Positions 55,468 through 63,299 of a stretch of 64,000 nucleotides of DNA are shown one piece after another. A model generated the notes under the pieces. That model ran no database searches and had not been told where the DNA came from. It saw nothing but the letters and a program-made list of their open reading frames with translations. Position numbers and translations under genes: made by a program. How positions within the stretch are numbered: position 1 is the first letter of the stretch; each line of letters starts with the position of its first letter. This DNA comes from Methanoregula sp. (GTDB lineage: Archaea > Halobacteriota > Methanomicrobia > Methanomicrobiales > Methanospirillaceae): contig JAKLGZ010000001.1 of the NCBI GenBank assembly GCA_022710385.1, positions 40,615-104,614 of the forward strand. The letters are read 5' to 3'.

Positions 55468-55752
55468 TCAGTAGTCCACGAGATCAAGTTCTTTCACCAT
55501 CCTGACAAGCACGATAAATGCTGCTGCCTCAAGCGGGTCATCAAACCGCTTAATCTCCTCACCATTGTATTCCGCGAGCATCTGTACAAGCCGATGGCCG
55601 TATCTCTGGTCCTGAATCTTCAATGGCCGGCTGGCTCTCATCCACCGATCTGCCATGGTCCTGATATCGGCTGCAGTGATCATATGATCAGAGCAGATAC
55701 CAGGAGGCGTATCAGGGATCACCATGTGCAGGGTGAAAGTCTTCTTATGCAT
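55468..55752 (-). CDS. Small hypothetical protein
   Basis: A 94-residue soluble protein with a plausible composition. An N-terminal strand K-T-F-T-L-H-M-V-I is followed by helices containing R-x-M-A-D-R-W-M-R and a C-terminal D-D-P-L-E-A-A-A-F-I-V-L-V-R-M helix. No family is recognised. The Leu/Val-rich amphipathic pattern and biased third codon positions support coding. No operon partner. Confidence 0.55.
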   Translation of the reverse strand: MHKKTFTLHMVIPDTPPGICSDHMITAADIRTMADRWMRASRPLKIQDQRYGHRLVQMLAEYNGEEIKRFDDPLEAAAFIVLVRMVKELDLVDY

Positions 55753-56509
55753 TGCTGAAGAGGATCCATCTGCTGTTATCCCCGGGGTGCTTTCGGGCGC
55801 GGCAGGTCTGATCCATCAGGTCCGGGTTGTGTGCGGTCACGGTACTCCCCCAAAGGAACAGGTAGGCAGTATGAGTATGGTGGCGATGCTACCGTAGCGC
55901 TCTGGCGTAACGATCCCCGGTAGTGACCTCACGCTCGGTCTGGGTACTCTCCGTTCCCAAATCAGGACGGCTCTGTACTGACTGTTCTTCGATGACAGGA
56001 ATAATCCACCCCGTGGTTCTTATGAAGGATGACATGGGATCGAAGAGTATCCTCTGTAGGAGGGCGATGGGTGAGTGGTGGGTGGGCACCAGAAAGGTCT
56101 GGAATTGTCTTCTCCTGACATTGGTCGACGCAAAAGAGGGATCGAAGGAAAAGGAGCAGCATGGGATCTCATTACAGGATCCCACTGCTCCTATCCAGCA
56201 CTGTTTTGTTAAGGTGGCGAAACAGGTGGACGATTGAGATTGATTTTTTCAAATATTTTAGCTTTGCTCTTATGACAATCGGATACCCGGCTTGAGTTCC
56301 TTGAAAAAAACATATTCTCTCCCGCGCGTTCATTCACTTCGGGAACAATCAGGCTCTGGGGTGTCACCGCCTTGATGCACGGCGGAGGGTTTATCGTCTG
56401 CACGTCCTTTCTCCCAGAGGTAGGGGGAGGGGAACCAACGACTGCAGGTACATCATGTTCTTTTTCGCGGGAAGAATCTTTATCGGTCCAGGCGAGCGGA
56501 CAGCCCGGG
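55753..56509. other. 757-bp stretch without a convincing gene
   Basis: Several overlapping frames exist on both strands, but none has a good start, composition or family likeness. It holds the long hairpin at 56153-56191. A minus-strand frame at 56209-56530, Pro/Ser/Lys-rich, could be a frameshifted continuation of the 35-residue membrane protein. Confidence 0.45.
56153..56191. repeat. Strong imperfect inverted repeat in non-coding DNA
   Basis: GGAGCAG-(CA)-TGGGATC pairs with GATCCCA-CTGCTCC across a 9-nt loop: 14 base pairs with a single 2-nt bulge. It is not downstream of an obvious gene. It could be a structured RNA, a terminator or a remnant of a small mobile element. Confidence 0.75.
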
Positions 56510-56617
56510 TTAGGTGGTGATGAATAATCCATACATAAATGTGGCAAACATGGCGAAAAGAACGATAAAGCTGAAAAGGAGGAGAATGATGATCACTTTC
56601 TCGAGTTCCTCGCTCAT
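56510..56617 (-). CDS. 35-residue single-pass membrane protein
   Basis: A very short gene encoding a charged N-terminus (MSEELEK) and then one hydrophobic helix with the segments IIILLLFSFIVLF and FATFMYGLFI. GGTGA lies eight bases upstream of the ATG. The clean acidic-then-hydrophobic layout supports a real small membrane protein. A shift of frame near its stop would join it to a Pro/Ser-rich frame reaching 56209, giving a membrane-anchored protein of ~130 residues, so a recent frameshift is an alternative. No family recognised. Confidence 0.55.
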   Translation of the reverse strand: MSEELEKVIIILLLFSFIVLFAMFATFMYGLFITT

Positions 56618-56900
56618 TGGTTTTCACCAGAATGGTTATTCTTTGATCATCTCTGTTTTCAAGGTAATCTATCCTGCCCTCGCCCTGTCTGACCTGGAAG
56701 ATGCCATAATCGATATTGACGGTAAAAGCCCCACTCATCACCATTGTAACGAGATACGGTCTCAAATCACAGGTCTTCCATCAGATGCTCTGCCCAGTCT
56801 TGGTTTTGAAACCCCTGATTCCCGCTTTACTCATTATTGATGACGAGTGAACAGGAAACTGCGGCCTGATGAAGAGAAAGAAAACCAATCACCGTTTCTG

Positions 56901-56917
56901 AAAAATACTTTTAAGCC
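56901..56917 (+). promoter_or_regulatory. TATA box of the flavin-reductase-like gene
   Basis: AAAAATACTTTTAAGCC is centred about 42 bp before the ATG at 56951. Confidence 0.55.
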
Positions 56918-56950
56918 GTTCTTTCCATAACAGGTATGCGAAGAGGAATC

Positions 56951-57517
56951 ATGGAGAAAGTAGCGCTCGGCCCGATGCCATACATGAGTGTGATGCCCAC
57001 CCTGCTTGTCGGTGCAACGGTGAAAGGGAAACCAAACTACATGACCGCTGCATGGGCAACAGTTGCCTGCATGGCGCCCCCGATGGTCTGCGTCGCGGTC
57101 AACAAGGGTCGCTTCACTGCACGAGGGATTGAAGAGAACCAGACATTCAGTCTGAATGTGCCTTCCGTGCACCAGGTGGTGGAGACCGACCACTGCGGGC
57201 TTGTTTCAGGAAATAACGAGGACAAGTCCACCGTGTTCCACTCATTTTACGGGGAACTGAAGACCGCACCCCTTGCAGAGGAGTGCCCGGTCAATATCGA
57301 GTGCAGGGTGTTTCGATCGGTCGATTGCGGAAGCCATGCGCTGTATATCGGCGAAGTCGTGGAGATCCATGCTGACAAGTCCTGCGTGACTGAAGGGAAG
57401 CTGAACATCGACAAGATCCGTCCTGTCATCTATGCCCAGTATGCGTACTATGGTATTGGCAATCAGATTGATAAGGCGTTCTTTGCCGGGAAGAAGTACA
57501 AAAAGAAGAACTACTGA
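56951..57517 (+). CDS. Flavin reductase-like (FMN-binding) protein
   Basis: A 188-residue cytoplasmic flavoprotein of the flavoredoxin/flavin-reductase-like family. P-x-L-L-V-G-A (about 17-23), N-Y-M-T-A-A-W (about 29-35) and A-V-N-K-G-R-F-T near 50 match the FMN-binding split barrel. S-L-N-V-P and C-G-L-V-S-G follow. A basic Lys-rich C-terminus (K-K-Y-K-K-K-N-Y) ends the protein. The start ATG at 56951 is preceded by GAGG; an ATG 15 bp earlier is possible. Such proteins transfer electrons in anaerobes, e.g. in oxygen defence. Confidence 0.9.
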   Translation: MEKVALGPMPYMSVMPTLLVGATVKGKPNYMTAAWATVACMAPPMVCVAVNKGRFTARGIEENQTFSLNVPSVHQVVETDHCGLVSGNNEDKSTVFHSFYGELKTAPLAEECPVNIECRVFRSVDCGSHALYIGEVVEIHADKSCVTEGKLNIDKIRPVIYAQYAYYGIGNQIDKAFFAGKKYKKKNY

Positions 57518-57636
57518 TTACCTATTTTTTACTGTCAGGGATAATCGTTCCCTCAAAAGCACTTCTGATATCAGGCCGTTCTGAACTGCATTGATCCATC
57601 TGTCAGGGGAGCAGAGCAGAGGGATCAGCCGATGCT

Positions 57637-58218
57637 CTACCAGTCCGCAGATTGCACCGATCCCAACTCTCTTGTTCCATTCTTGCCGGCAAGTATGGTA
57701 TAGCTGTCAATGACCCCAAAGGCATAGAGAAACCCCGTCATGATCGATGCTGAGATATCCTGGGTGAGGAGACTGAGTGCAACAAAGCCGATAACCCCGG
57801 CTATGAGGAATATCCCCTTGTATTTCTGGTGGTTCTCGATCTGGGTCACCCCGGTGATGAACATAGCGATCCATTCCAGGCCGTGTCTGGGGGATTTCCG
57901 CTCAACGGGTAATGGACCGAGCGATTCAGATACCCTTTGAAGGATGCGGTCATCATCCTTTGGGACAGGGGGTATGGGTATCGAATCCGGTTCTGCAGCG
58001 TTTTTCTTCACCAGTTCCCTGATTTTTTCACTGCAGAACTCAGCGCCATTCACATCCCCTGCATCCTGTGATGCATTCCTGAGCAATTTCCATACCACGA
58101 TGTCATCAGGATCAAGATCCAGAGCATTAATCCAGCACTCTCGTGCCTCTTCGATCTTGTCATCGTTATAACAGTCCATTGCCCTCTGTTTCCAGTATAC
58201 CGGGTCATTAGGCTCCAT
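57637..58218 (-). CDS. TPR-like protein with two membrane helices
   Basis: A 193-residue protein. The N-terminal part (residues 5-70) shows one to two TPR-like helical hairpins (W-K-Q-R-A-M-D-C-Y, A-R-E-C-W-I-N-A-L-D-L-D-P). A Pro-rich linker leads to a hydrophobic region with two helices (about 135-175; GIFLIAGVIGFVALSLL). It is probably a membrane-bound adaptor with a cytoplasmic TPR domain. No close family recognised. It has its own TATA box and shares a promoter region with the divergent 58476 surface-protein gene. Confidence 0.75.
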   Translation of the reverse strand: MEPNDPVYWKQRAMDCYNDDKIEEARECWINALDLDPDDIVVWKLLRNASQDAGDVNGAEFCSEKIRELVKKNAAEPDSIPIPPVPKDDDRILQRVSESLGPLPVERKSPRHGLEWIAMFITGVTQIENHQKYKGIFLIAGVIGFVALSLLTQDISASIMTGFLYAFGVIDSYTILAGKNGTRELGSVQSADW

Positions 58219-58255
58219 AATTCACAAAATCCACGAATAATCAAAGATATCGTAA

Positions 58256-58272
58256 TTTTTCTATATATTAAT
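58256..58272 (-). promoter_or_regulatory. TATA box of the TPR-like membrane protein gene
   Basis: TTAATATATAGAAAAAT on the minus strand lies about 45 bp before the start codon. Confidence 0.6.
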
Positions 58273-58428
58273 CGCGAGTATGCATGTTATCGTATCAAGT
58301 GAAGACTTCATCAGGCATTACTATCCCCCTGTGAAATGATGGCGTGAACAATCCTGAACCAACCTTTGTTTTTCACTCCCCATGCGCAAGAAGGCTATCG
58401 CATGAGGTTTGTATTGAAACAACTCCAT

Positions 58429-58442
58429 CCAAAATATATTTC
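58429..58442 (+). promoter_or_regulatory. TATA box of the 58476 surface-protein gene
   Basis: CCAAAATATATTTC lies about 40 bp before the chosen ATG. Confidence 0.6.
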
Positions 58443-58475
58443 AACATCTGAATGATTACATCTTCAGGGATGAAT

Positions 58476-60008
58476 ATGATGAAGTGTCCTCTCCCTGCAC
58501 TCTTCCTGGCCCTGATAGCGGCAGCGATGGTGATCCTGCCGGTATCGGCTTTCGATGTGAGCGGGAATTCCGATGACCTTGTATTTTTCTCTGTCTCTGA
58601 TGCAGGTCTCCATACTATCACCATGCACTATACCGGCTCTTCCCCCTTCGTGGTGACCCTTGAAGATGACCAGGGAATTCCCCTCGAATACCTCGCTCTC
58701 GAAGCCGGTTCGTTCAAGGGCCAGGTGAAGGTAGACCTTGATCCCGGGGATTATTCAATCGTGGTTACCGCTTCGGGTCCATGGTCCATTGATATCGAAG
58801 CTCCCGTCCCTGTGACGGCAATCACAACGCCTCCTACTCCGTATGTGACGACTGCGATACCCACTATAACTCCTACCCCCACGCCAACCCCCTGTCCGGA
58901 TGGGGTGTGTCCAGGCTCATTTCCTACCACTGAACCGACCGGCATCCCCACTGGTTCACCTACCACGTTACCGAACTGCTGGCCAAACTGCGAGCCGACT
59001 ACCATGCCGACAAGCATCCCAACTACAGTTCCCGTTACCACCCCAAGTACCCTCCCGACCACATCCCCGACCACAGCGCCAACCACCGTTCCAACGACCG
59101 GGCCGACAAGTGCACCGATGCTGCCCCACCTGTTCTATGGTACCCTGACCTTCCTTGGGGAGCCGGCGGCTCCGGGGACCGTAATCATGGCATCCGTTGG
59201 GGGCGGCGGTGGGTCCCTTGCGACTGCAACTGCAGGGTACTATGGCAATGTAAGCCCCCTTGGGGATAAGCTCATCGTGCAGGGATCCATTCCGAACGGA
59301 GCGGCGATCTCATTCTCTGTCAACGGTCATCAGGCAGAATGCTATGATGTAAATGCCGGAGGATCATGGCAACCGACCTATCCTTTCAGCTCAGGAGCCC
59401 TGACCGAGCTCAATCTGCGAGTCACTGAACCGGGAGAGTTCTACGTCATCAATGCAACTGCCGGGAATGGCGGAACCATCGTCCCAGGTGGGCTTGTTTC
59501 GGTCAATGCCGGTGCCAATATGACATTCACCATCACGCCGTTTTCAGGATATGCGATACAGAATGTGGTGGTCGACGGCGTATCGAAAGGAGTAATCCCT
59601 ACGTATACTTTCACCGAGGTCTCTGCAAACCATACTATCTCCGCGAGCTTCCGGCAGACCTCCAGCGGCGGAGGCGGTGGTGGTGGTGGTGGTGGCGATG
59701 GCGGTACTCCGACGCCGACCGTTACCACAACCGCAACGATACCCCAGGCAGGCAAAACGATCTTCGTCAGCAGTGGTGGTTCAGGATCAGGAGCGAATTT
59801 GACACCGGACGTAACCCCGACACTTACCGTCACCACGCTGGAAACCACCTCAATTCCGCCTGTTACCCCGACAACCGGCCAGTCATTCTGGGATCGGTAT
59901 CCCCAGGCATGGATGATAGCACTTGCACTGGTGATTATCGGCCTTGCAGCATATGGCTACTACTCCTACCAGAAAGAGCAGGCAGGGACTCCACCTGAAG
60001 CGAAATAG
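58476..60008 (+). CDS. Surface protein with Thr/Pro stalk, InlB-like repeat and C-terminal membrane anchor
   Basis: A ~510-residue exported protein. The signal peptide ends near VSAFD. A ~90-residue beta domain is followed by a Thr/Pro-rich stalk (about 115-205; many T-x-P-T repeats), a likely glycosylation zone. A domain beginning PHLFYGTLTFLG (about 210-315), shared with the 32560 protein, and one InlB-like repeat (NATAGNGGTIVPGGL) come next. A polyglycine run and second Thr/Pro stalk lead to a transmembrane helix (WMIALALVIIGLAAY) and a short basic/acidic tail. The start is chosen by AGGGA spacing and the TATA box. Ligand unknown. Confidence 0.87.
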   Translation: MMKCPLPALFLALIAAAMVILPVSAFDVSGNSDDLVFFSVSDAGLHTITMHYTGSSPFVVTLEDDQGIPLEYLALEAGSFKGQVKVDLDPGDYSIVVTASGPWSIDIEAPVPVTAITTPPTPYVTTAIPTITPTPTPTPCPDGVCPGSFPTTEPTGIPTGSPTTLPNCWPNCEPTTMPTSIPTTVPVTTPSTLPTTSPTTAPTTVPTTGPTSAPMLPHLFYGTLTFLGEPAAPGTVIMASVGGGGGSLATATAGYYGNVSPLGDKLIVQGSIPNGAAISFSVNGHQAECYDVNAGGSWQPTYPFSSGALTELNLRVTEPGEFYVINATAGNGGTIVPGGLVSVNAGANMTFTITPFSGYAIQNVVVDGVSKGVIPTYTFTEVSANHTISASFRQTSSGGGGGGGGGGDGGTPTPTVTTTATIPQAGKTIFVSSGGSGSGANLTPDVTPTLTVTTLETTSIPPVTPTTGQSFWDRYPQAWMIALALVIIGLAAYGYYSYQKEQAGTPPEAK

Positions 60009-60140
60009 TGGCGATCCATTGTTCTCTCTTTTTCTCTCTTTGATAGTTCTGTTCAACACTATCTCTAGCATTTCCTGAAATCATGGTACCCCGATTCCGT
60101 CCCAGCGCATTTTTTTCATATCGTAATCTCGCTGACTGGG

Positions 60141-60157
60141 AAGTATTTTATAGGATT
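60141..60157 (+). promoter_or_regulatory. TATA box of the 22-residue-repeat protein gene
   Basis: AAGTATTTTATAGGATT lies about 40 bp before the ATG; AAAGGGAT serves as ribosome-binding site. Confidence 0.6.
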
Positions 60158-60189
60158 ACAAGAAGAATGAAATTAAAAAAGGGATTCGT

Positions 60190-60591
60190 ATGAAGAAACT
60201 GCAAATGTTTGCCATCATCCTGATCTTGGCTATGATAGTAGTGCCTGGCCTTGCAATGGCCGCCACGCCTTATTCCTGGACGACGTATAAAAATACCTAC
60301 AAGGAAATGTTTGGAAAAGCCCCTACGGGCAGTGCTTACACATGGACCGCCTATAAGGCAACGTATAATGAATTTTTTGGTGCAGCCCCTGCAGGCTCTC
60401 CCTATTCCTGGACGGCTTATAAATCCACCTATGAGAACATGTTTGATAACCCTCCAGCCCTCAAGCCCTACTCCTGGACCGACTACTCGAAAGGGTATGA
60501 AGAAATGTTCGGGGATGCGCCCTCAAGCACCCCCTTCAAGTGGACTGACTATTCAAAAGCATATGAAGATATGTTCGGGGTAAAACCCTAA
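60190..60591 (+). CDS. Exported protein made of five 22-residue W-T-x-Y repeats
   Basis: A 133-residue secreted protein. A signal peptide (residues 1-24, cleavage near AMA-AT) precedes almost nothing but five tandem repeats starting at Pro27. Each unit is about 22 residues: [P/A]-[Y/F]-x-W-T-x-Y, then K/S-x3-Y-x2-[M/F]-F, then x2-P. The last unit is truncated at 19 residues. The Trp-Thr-Tyr and Tyr...Phe positions are invariant, giving a regularly spaced aromatic face. No cysteine, no anchor and no recognised family. It has its own promoter and a T8 terminator, so it is a single-gene unit. Role unknown. Confidence 0.88.
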   Translation: MKKLQMFAIILILAMIVVPGLAMAATPYSWTTYKNTYKEMFGKAPTGSAYTWTAYKATYNEFFGAAPAGSPYSWTAYKSTYENMFDNPPALKPYSWTDYSKGYEEMFGDAPSSTPFKWTDYSKAYEDMFGVKP

Positions 60592-60595
60592 CCAC

Positions 60596-60606
60596 TTTTT
60601 TTTATT
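60596..60606 (+). terminator. Oligo-T terminator after the repeat-protein gene
   Basis: A T8 run begins four bases after the stop codon, as expected for archaeal termination. Confidence 0.55.
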
Positions 60607-60806
60607 GTCAAAACCGTTAAAGACCTTCACTCACATAGGCAGATAGTATCCCTCTAAATATTCTCGCTGTATAGAGGTGTTTGGTCCAGCAGAATCAACT
60701 ACGATCCGATTTTGAAAGAATCTGGAATAACCGTTTTGCATTCCCGTGAGGTAAGTCTATGGCGAGAGTTGGGAGTGCCAACCGGATAGCGAGTGTTCCG
60801 GCTCAG

Positions 60807-61517
60807 TTACTGTTTCTTCATCGCTTCCGACCTGAGCTCTTTTGGCATCAGCTCGATTGCATACCGCAATGCCGTCCGGGGCATCACTGACTTCTTCTTC
60901 ATTACATAAGTAAACACTTCATGAGTATGCTTCCGGCTGGCTTCCTTCAGGAGCCAGCCGTATCCCTTCTGAACCATATCATCCGGATCGGTCAGCACCA
61001 GGTCGGCGAGTTCAAATACCTCGGAAAGGTACTCCCCGTGTTTTACTGGTATGATCAGCGAGACGCACGCAGCTCTTCGCATCCACCTGTTCGGGGAGAT
61101 CGCCCAGCGTTTCAATACGCCGATCTGGTCAGGGTATTTTGTAATAAAATCGCCGACCGCATGATTGCAGAATCCATCGCAGGCAGCCCAGTTGGTGATC
61201 CAGCGGTCGATCCAGCGCTCGAATACCATCAGGTCTTGGGGTTCGAACCGGTCTGAGAGCGAAGGGATCCAGCTGGAGACGATAAACGCCTCCTCCAGGT
61301 ACCCGGAACCATACAGTTCTTCACAAAGGGCAAAGATGTCCCATTTCTCACGTGAACGGACCTCTTTCCAGTATCTCTTTGCAATTGCCGTGACATCCGC
61401 GGTCTTCAATCCGTAACAGGAGATCTCCTCCTTGAAGAAACGCTTGGATGACTCCCTGATCGCCGGATCAGCCTTCTCTTCGAGTTCTTTTCGTATTGCA
61501 GCAATGACCGGATCCAT
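60807..61517 (-). CDS. AlkD-like DNA alkylation repair protein
   Basis: A 236-residue HEAT-repeat glycosylase-type protein. The helical pattern with K-W-D-I-F-A-L-C-E-E-L-Y near 57-68, W-I-T-N-W-A-A-C-D near 107-115 and R-W-M-R-R-A-A-C near 145-152 matches the AlkD/PF08713 family, where Trp and Asp residues of the W-x-x-C-D region line the DNA cleft. It excises alkylated bases. The ATG at 61517 gives the usual M-D-P-V-I start; an ATG 33 bp upstream is less likely. No neighbour of related function. Confidence 0.87.
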   Translation of the reverse strand: MDPVIAAIRKELEEKADPAIRESSKRFFKEEISCYGLKTADVTAIAKRYWKEVRSREKWDIFALCEELYGSGYLEEAFIVSSWIPSLSDRFEPQDLMVFERWIDRWITNWAACDGFCNHAVGDFITKYPDQIGVLKRWAISPNRWMRRAACVSLIIPVKHGEYLSEVFELADLVLTDPDDMVQKGYGWLLKEASRKHTHEVFTYVMKKKSVMPRTALRYAIELMPKELRSEAMKKQ

Positions 61518-61781
61518 GCGATCAGCTGGGTGGCAAACAAGGATAAGCACTTTGGAATCTCAGGGTCAGACCTTTCCGCCAGTCCGTCCCGGCACCTTTG
61601 TTCGGTGCAATACTCACCCATTATTTTTTTTTCGAGCAGATCTTCCCGTCATGGAACGAGCAATCCGGCAGGAGACCTGCTTAATGTAGGGTCTCTTATT
61701 CTTTTCTCTGGCGGGCAACTCCTGGTTTCCTCCACAAAGGGGTGATAGTGCCGGCATCTGCAACAAGCTGCTTCCCCTGAT

Positions 61782-61851
61782 AAAAATAACACGATTCCTT
61801 TGAGGGCCACAAGCATAAAAGATGGAAATGCCGGAGGCATTTTCATATAAA
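61782..61851. repeat. Dispersed palindromic intergenic repeat, copy 3
   Basis: Almost identical to copy 2 over ~67 bp: the blocks CCTTTGAGGGCCACAAGCAT and ATGGAAATGCC-GGA-GGCATTTTCAT are both present, with one G-for-A change in the left arm still allowing a G-T pair. It lies in intergenic DNA between divergent genes. Confidence 0.9.
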
Positions 61852-61987
61852 CCTCCTATGAGCCCCGATTTCGGGATACGGGCATAAATTATGAAAATTA
61901 CGAAGTGCGTTTCATTGGAAAAAACGGAAAGCCCCATTATGGGATGAAACCCTCTCCCTGCTATACAGGGGTAGATCGCTCCTGCGT

Positions 61988-62028
61988 CCCGCATCACCAT
62001 CCTCTTTTCCGAGAGGATCCATGGCGGG
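61988..62028. repeat. Interrupted inverted repeat before the 62044 gene
   Basis: The inner stem ATCCTCT/AGAGGAT (6-nt loop) and outer stem CCCGC/GCGGG form a 12-bp interrupted hairpin just upstream of a TATA-like element; an operator is possible. Confidence 0.55.
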
Positions 62029-62043
62029 CATCTATTTATTGGG

Positions 62044-62865
62044 ATGAGAATACCTTTATTCATGACATCAAGGATGAACTTTTTTTTGCTGTTCATTGCC
62101 ATTTCATGTATCCTGACAGCAGGGTGTATCACCCCAGAGACAACCCCAGAGAATTCTCCTGTCACCGTTCCGACAACAGAGAGCAGCCCGGTTCCCACAA
62201 CTGAACCGCCAACACCTTCCGATACAATAACCGAGGCAGCCCAGTTCACCAGGGACGACGTCTACGAACTCTTCATGGACATTGCATTCGGCTGTGACAA
62301 TACCGGGGTGACCATGTTCTCTCCCTCATCAGAAAACCACCTCTTCTTCTCGGTTGAAGGTCAGGTGAATTCCGCAGACCTCGATTTTGTCTCCCGGTTT
62401 ACCAGAGAGTTCAACCGCATCACGCCGATTGAGGTATTCACCGATGAACCCCTCAACAGCCGCGGCAGCCCCATTATCTTCTACCCTGATGACTCCCTGG
62501 ACTCTCTTGAAAAGCGCTTCGTTGCCTGCCAAGAGCTCGATCCAGAGTCCGGAAAACCCCTTTATATCATTTATAAAAGTGTGACCGAGCTACCGAATGG
62601 GGAGAGCGAAACCACCACGAAAATATACCTCAACTCCCACCTTGCCGAAGCGGAACGGGAACATTACCTGCAGAAGGCGATGCTCTATTACCTCGGATTC
62701 CCGGGCCAGACCTATAACTATCCCGACAGTGTCTTTTACTACAACACCCGGTCGACGACTGACTTCACCCCGATCGACATCGAGGCGATGAAAACCCTGT
62801 ACCATCCCGGGATTTACGAGGGGATGTCGATCCAGGAAGTGCGGTGGCTCTTCTTCAACGATTAA
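62044..62865 (+). CDS. Lipoprotein of unknown function, possibly DUF2927-like
   Basis: An exported lipoprotein of 273 residues. The lipobox is LTAGC (Cys28 from the first ATG), followed by a Thr/Pro/Glu linker (30-65). The globular part has F-S-V-E-G-Q-V near 105, R-F-T-R-E-F-N near 119 and I-I-F-Y-P-D near 145, and its second half has a Y-Y-L-G-F-P-G...Y-P-D-S-V-F-Y-Y block, a pattern I loosely associate with DUF2927 putative zinc proteases; no HExxH is present. ATGs at 62062 and 62074 are also in frame; given the TATA-like element at 62031, 62062 could be leaderless. Confidence 0.75.
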   Translation: MRIPLFMTSRMNFFLLFIAISCILTAGCITPETTPENSPVTVPTTESSPVPTTEPPTPSDTITEAAQFTRDDVYELFMDIAFGCDNTGVTMFSPSSENHLFFSVEGQVNSADLDFVSRFTREFNRITPIEVFTDEPLNSRGSPIIFYPDDSLDSLEKRFVACQELDPESGKPLYIIYKSVTELPNGESETTTKIYLNSHLAEAEREHYLQKAMLYYLGFPGQTYNYPDSVFYYNTRSTTDFTPIDIEAMKTLYHPGIYEGMSIQEVRWLFFND

Positions 62866-62880
62866 TTCCCTCCTTTCATC

Positions 62881-63186
62881 TCATTTCCTGGGGAGAAGCA
62901 TCCAGGCCAGTCCTCTTTCTTCGAGTCTCATAAAACATTCACTGAGTATGAGCACCCCTGGACCTGTGTTTGCAACGAAGCAGAATCCGCCATTCTTTTC
63001 TCCTGGTAATCCCTTCTCCTGGCATCCTTTTCTCCTGATCTCCTCCTCTGTCCATCCCCTGATGACAGTGTCTTCCCAGGGAAAAAATGTGAATATGGTT
63101 CCATACCTCATCGAGGCATGCAATTGCGCGGAGAAGAGCAGGGGATGGTGAGCAGAGAATCGATCGTTGCATTCCGGCAGCCGCAA
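62881..63186 (-). CDS. Small hypothetical protein
   Basis: A 101-residue frame (or 76 residues from the ATG at 63111) convergent with the 62044 gene, 15 bp between stops. The sequence from residue 26 has a plausible composition (F-T-F-F-P-W-E-D, E-E-E-I-R-R-K, G-F-C-F-V-A-N-T-G-P-G-V). It has a mixed alpha/beta look, no signal peptide, and no recognised family. No clear ribosome-binding site, so coding status is moderate. Confidence 0.5.
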   Translation of the reverse strand: MRLPECNDRFSAHHPLLFSAQLHASMRYGTIFTFFPWEDTVIRGWTEEEIRRKGCQEKGLPGEKNGGFCFVANTGPGVLILSECFMRLEERGLAWMLLPRK

Positions 63187-63261
63187 AGAGTTCCCCCTTT
63201 ATCCAGGCATCGTCCAGGATTCAGGGGTTGACCAGGATGGTTGCGAAAAAAGTCGCAGTTT

Positions 63262-63278
63262 ACAAATTATTTATTATC
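63262..63278 (+). promoter_or_regulatory. TATA box of the DUF4349 gene
   Basis: ACAAATTATTTATTATC is centred about 30 bp before the ATG at 63300; a leaderless or short-leader transcript is likely. Confidence 0.6.
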
Positions 63279-63299
63279 TTTTATGAAAATGTTCTTGAT

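Larger units (their letters stand above)
61518..62043. other. 526-bp stretch without genes, holding repeat copy 3 and a hairpin
   Basis: No convincing gene. It carries copy 3 of the dispersed palindromic repeat (61782-61851), an inverted repeat at 61988-62028 and a TATA-like TCTATTTATT at 62031-62040. Confidence 0.45.

Noticed and set aside
55889..56237. Overlapping ~100-codon frames on both strands around 55.9-56.2 kb
   Set aside because: Neither has a ribosome-binding site or plausible domain pattern, and both run through the strong hairpin at 56153.
59660..59705. GGC/GGT-rich run as a possible slippage or phase-variable tract
   Set aside because: The tract is in frame and encodes a polyglycine linker between domains; triplet length changes would not switch the gene off.
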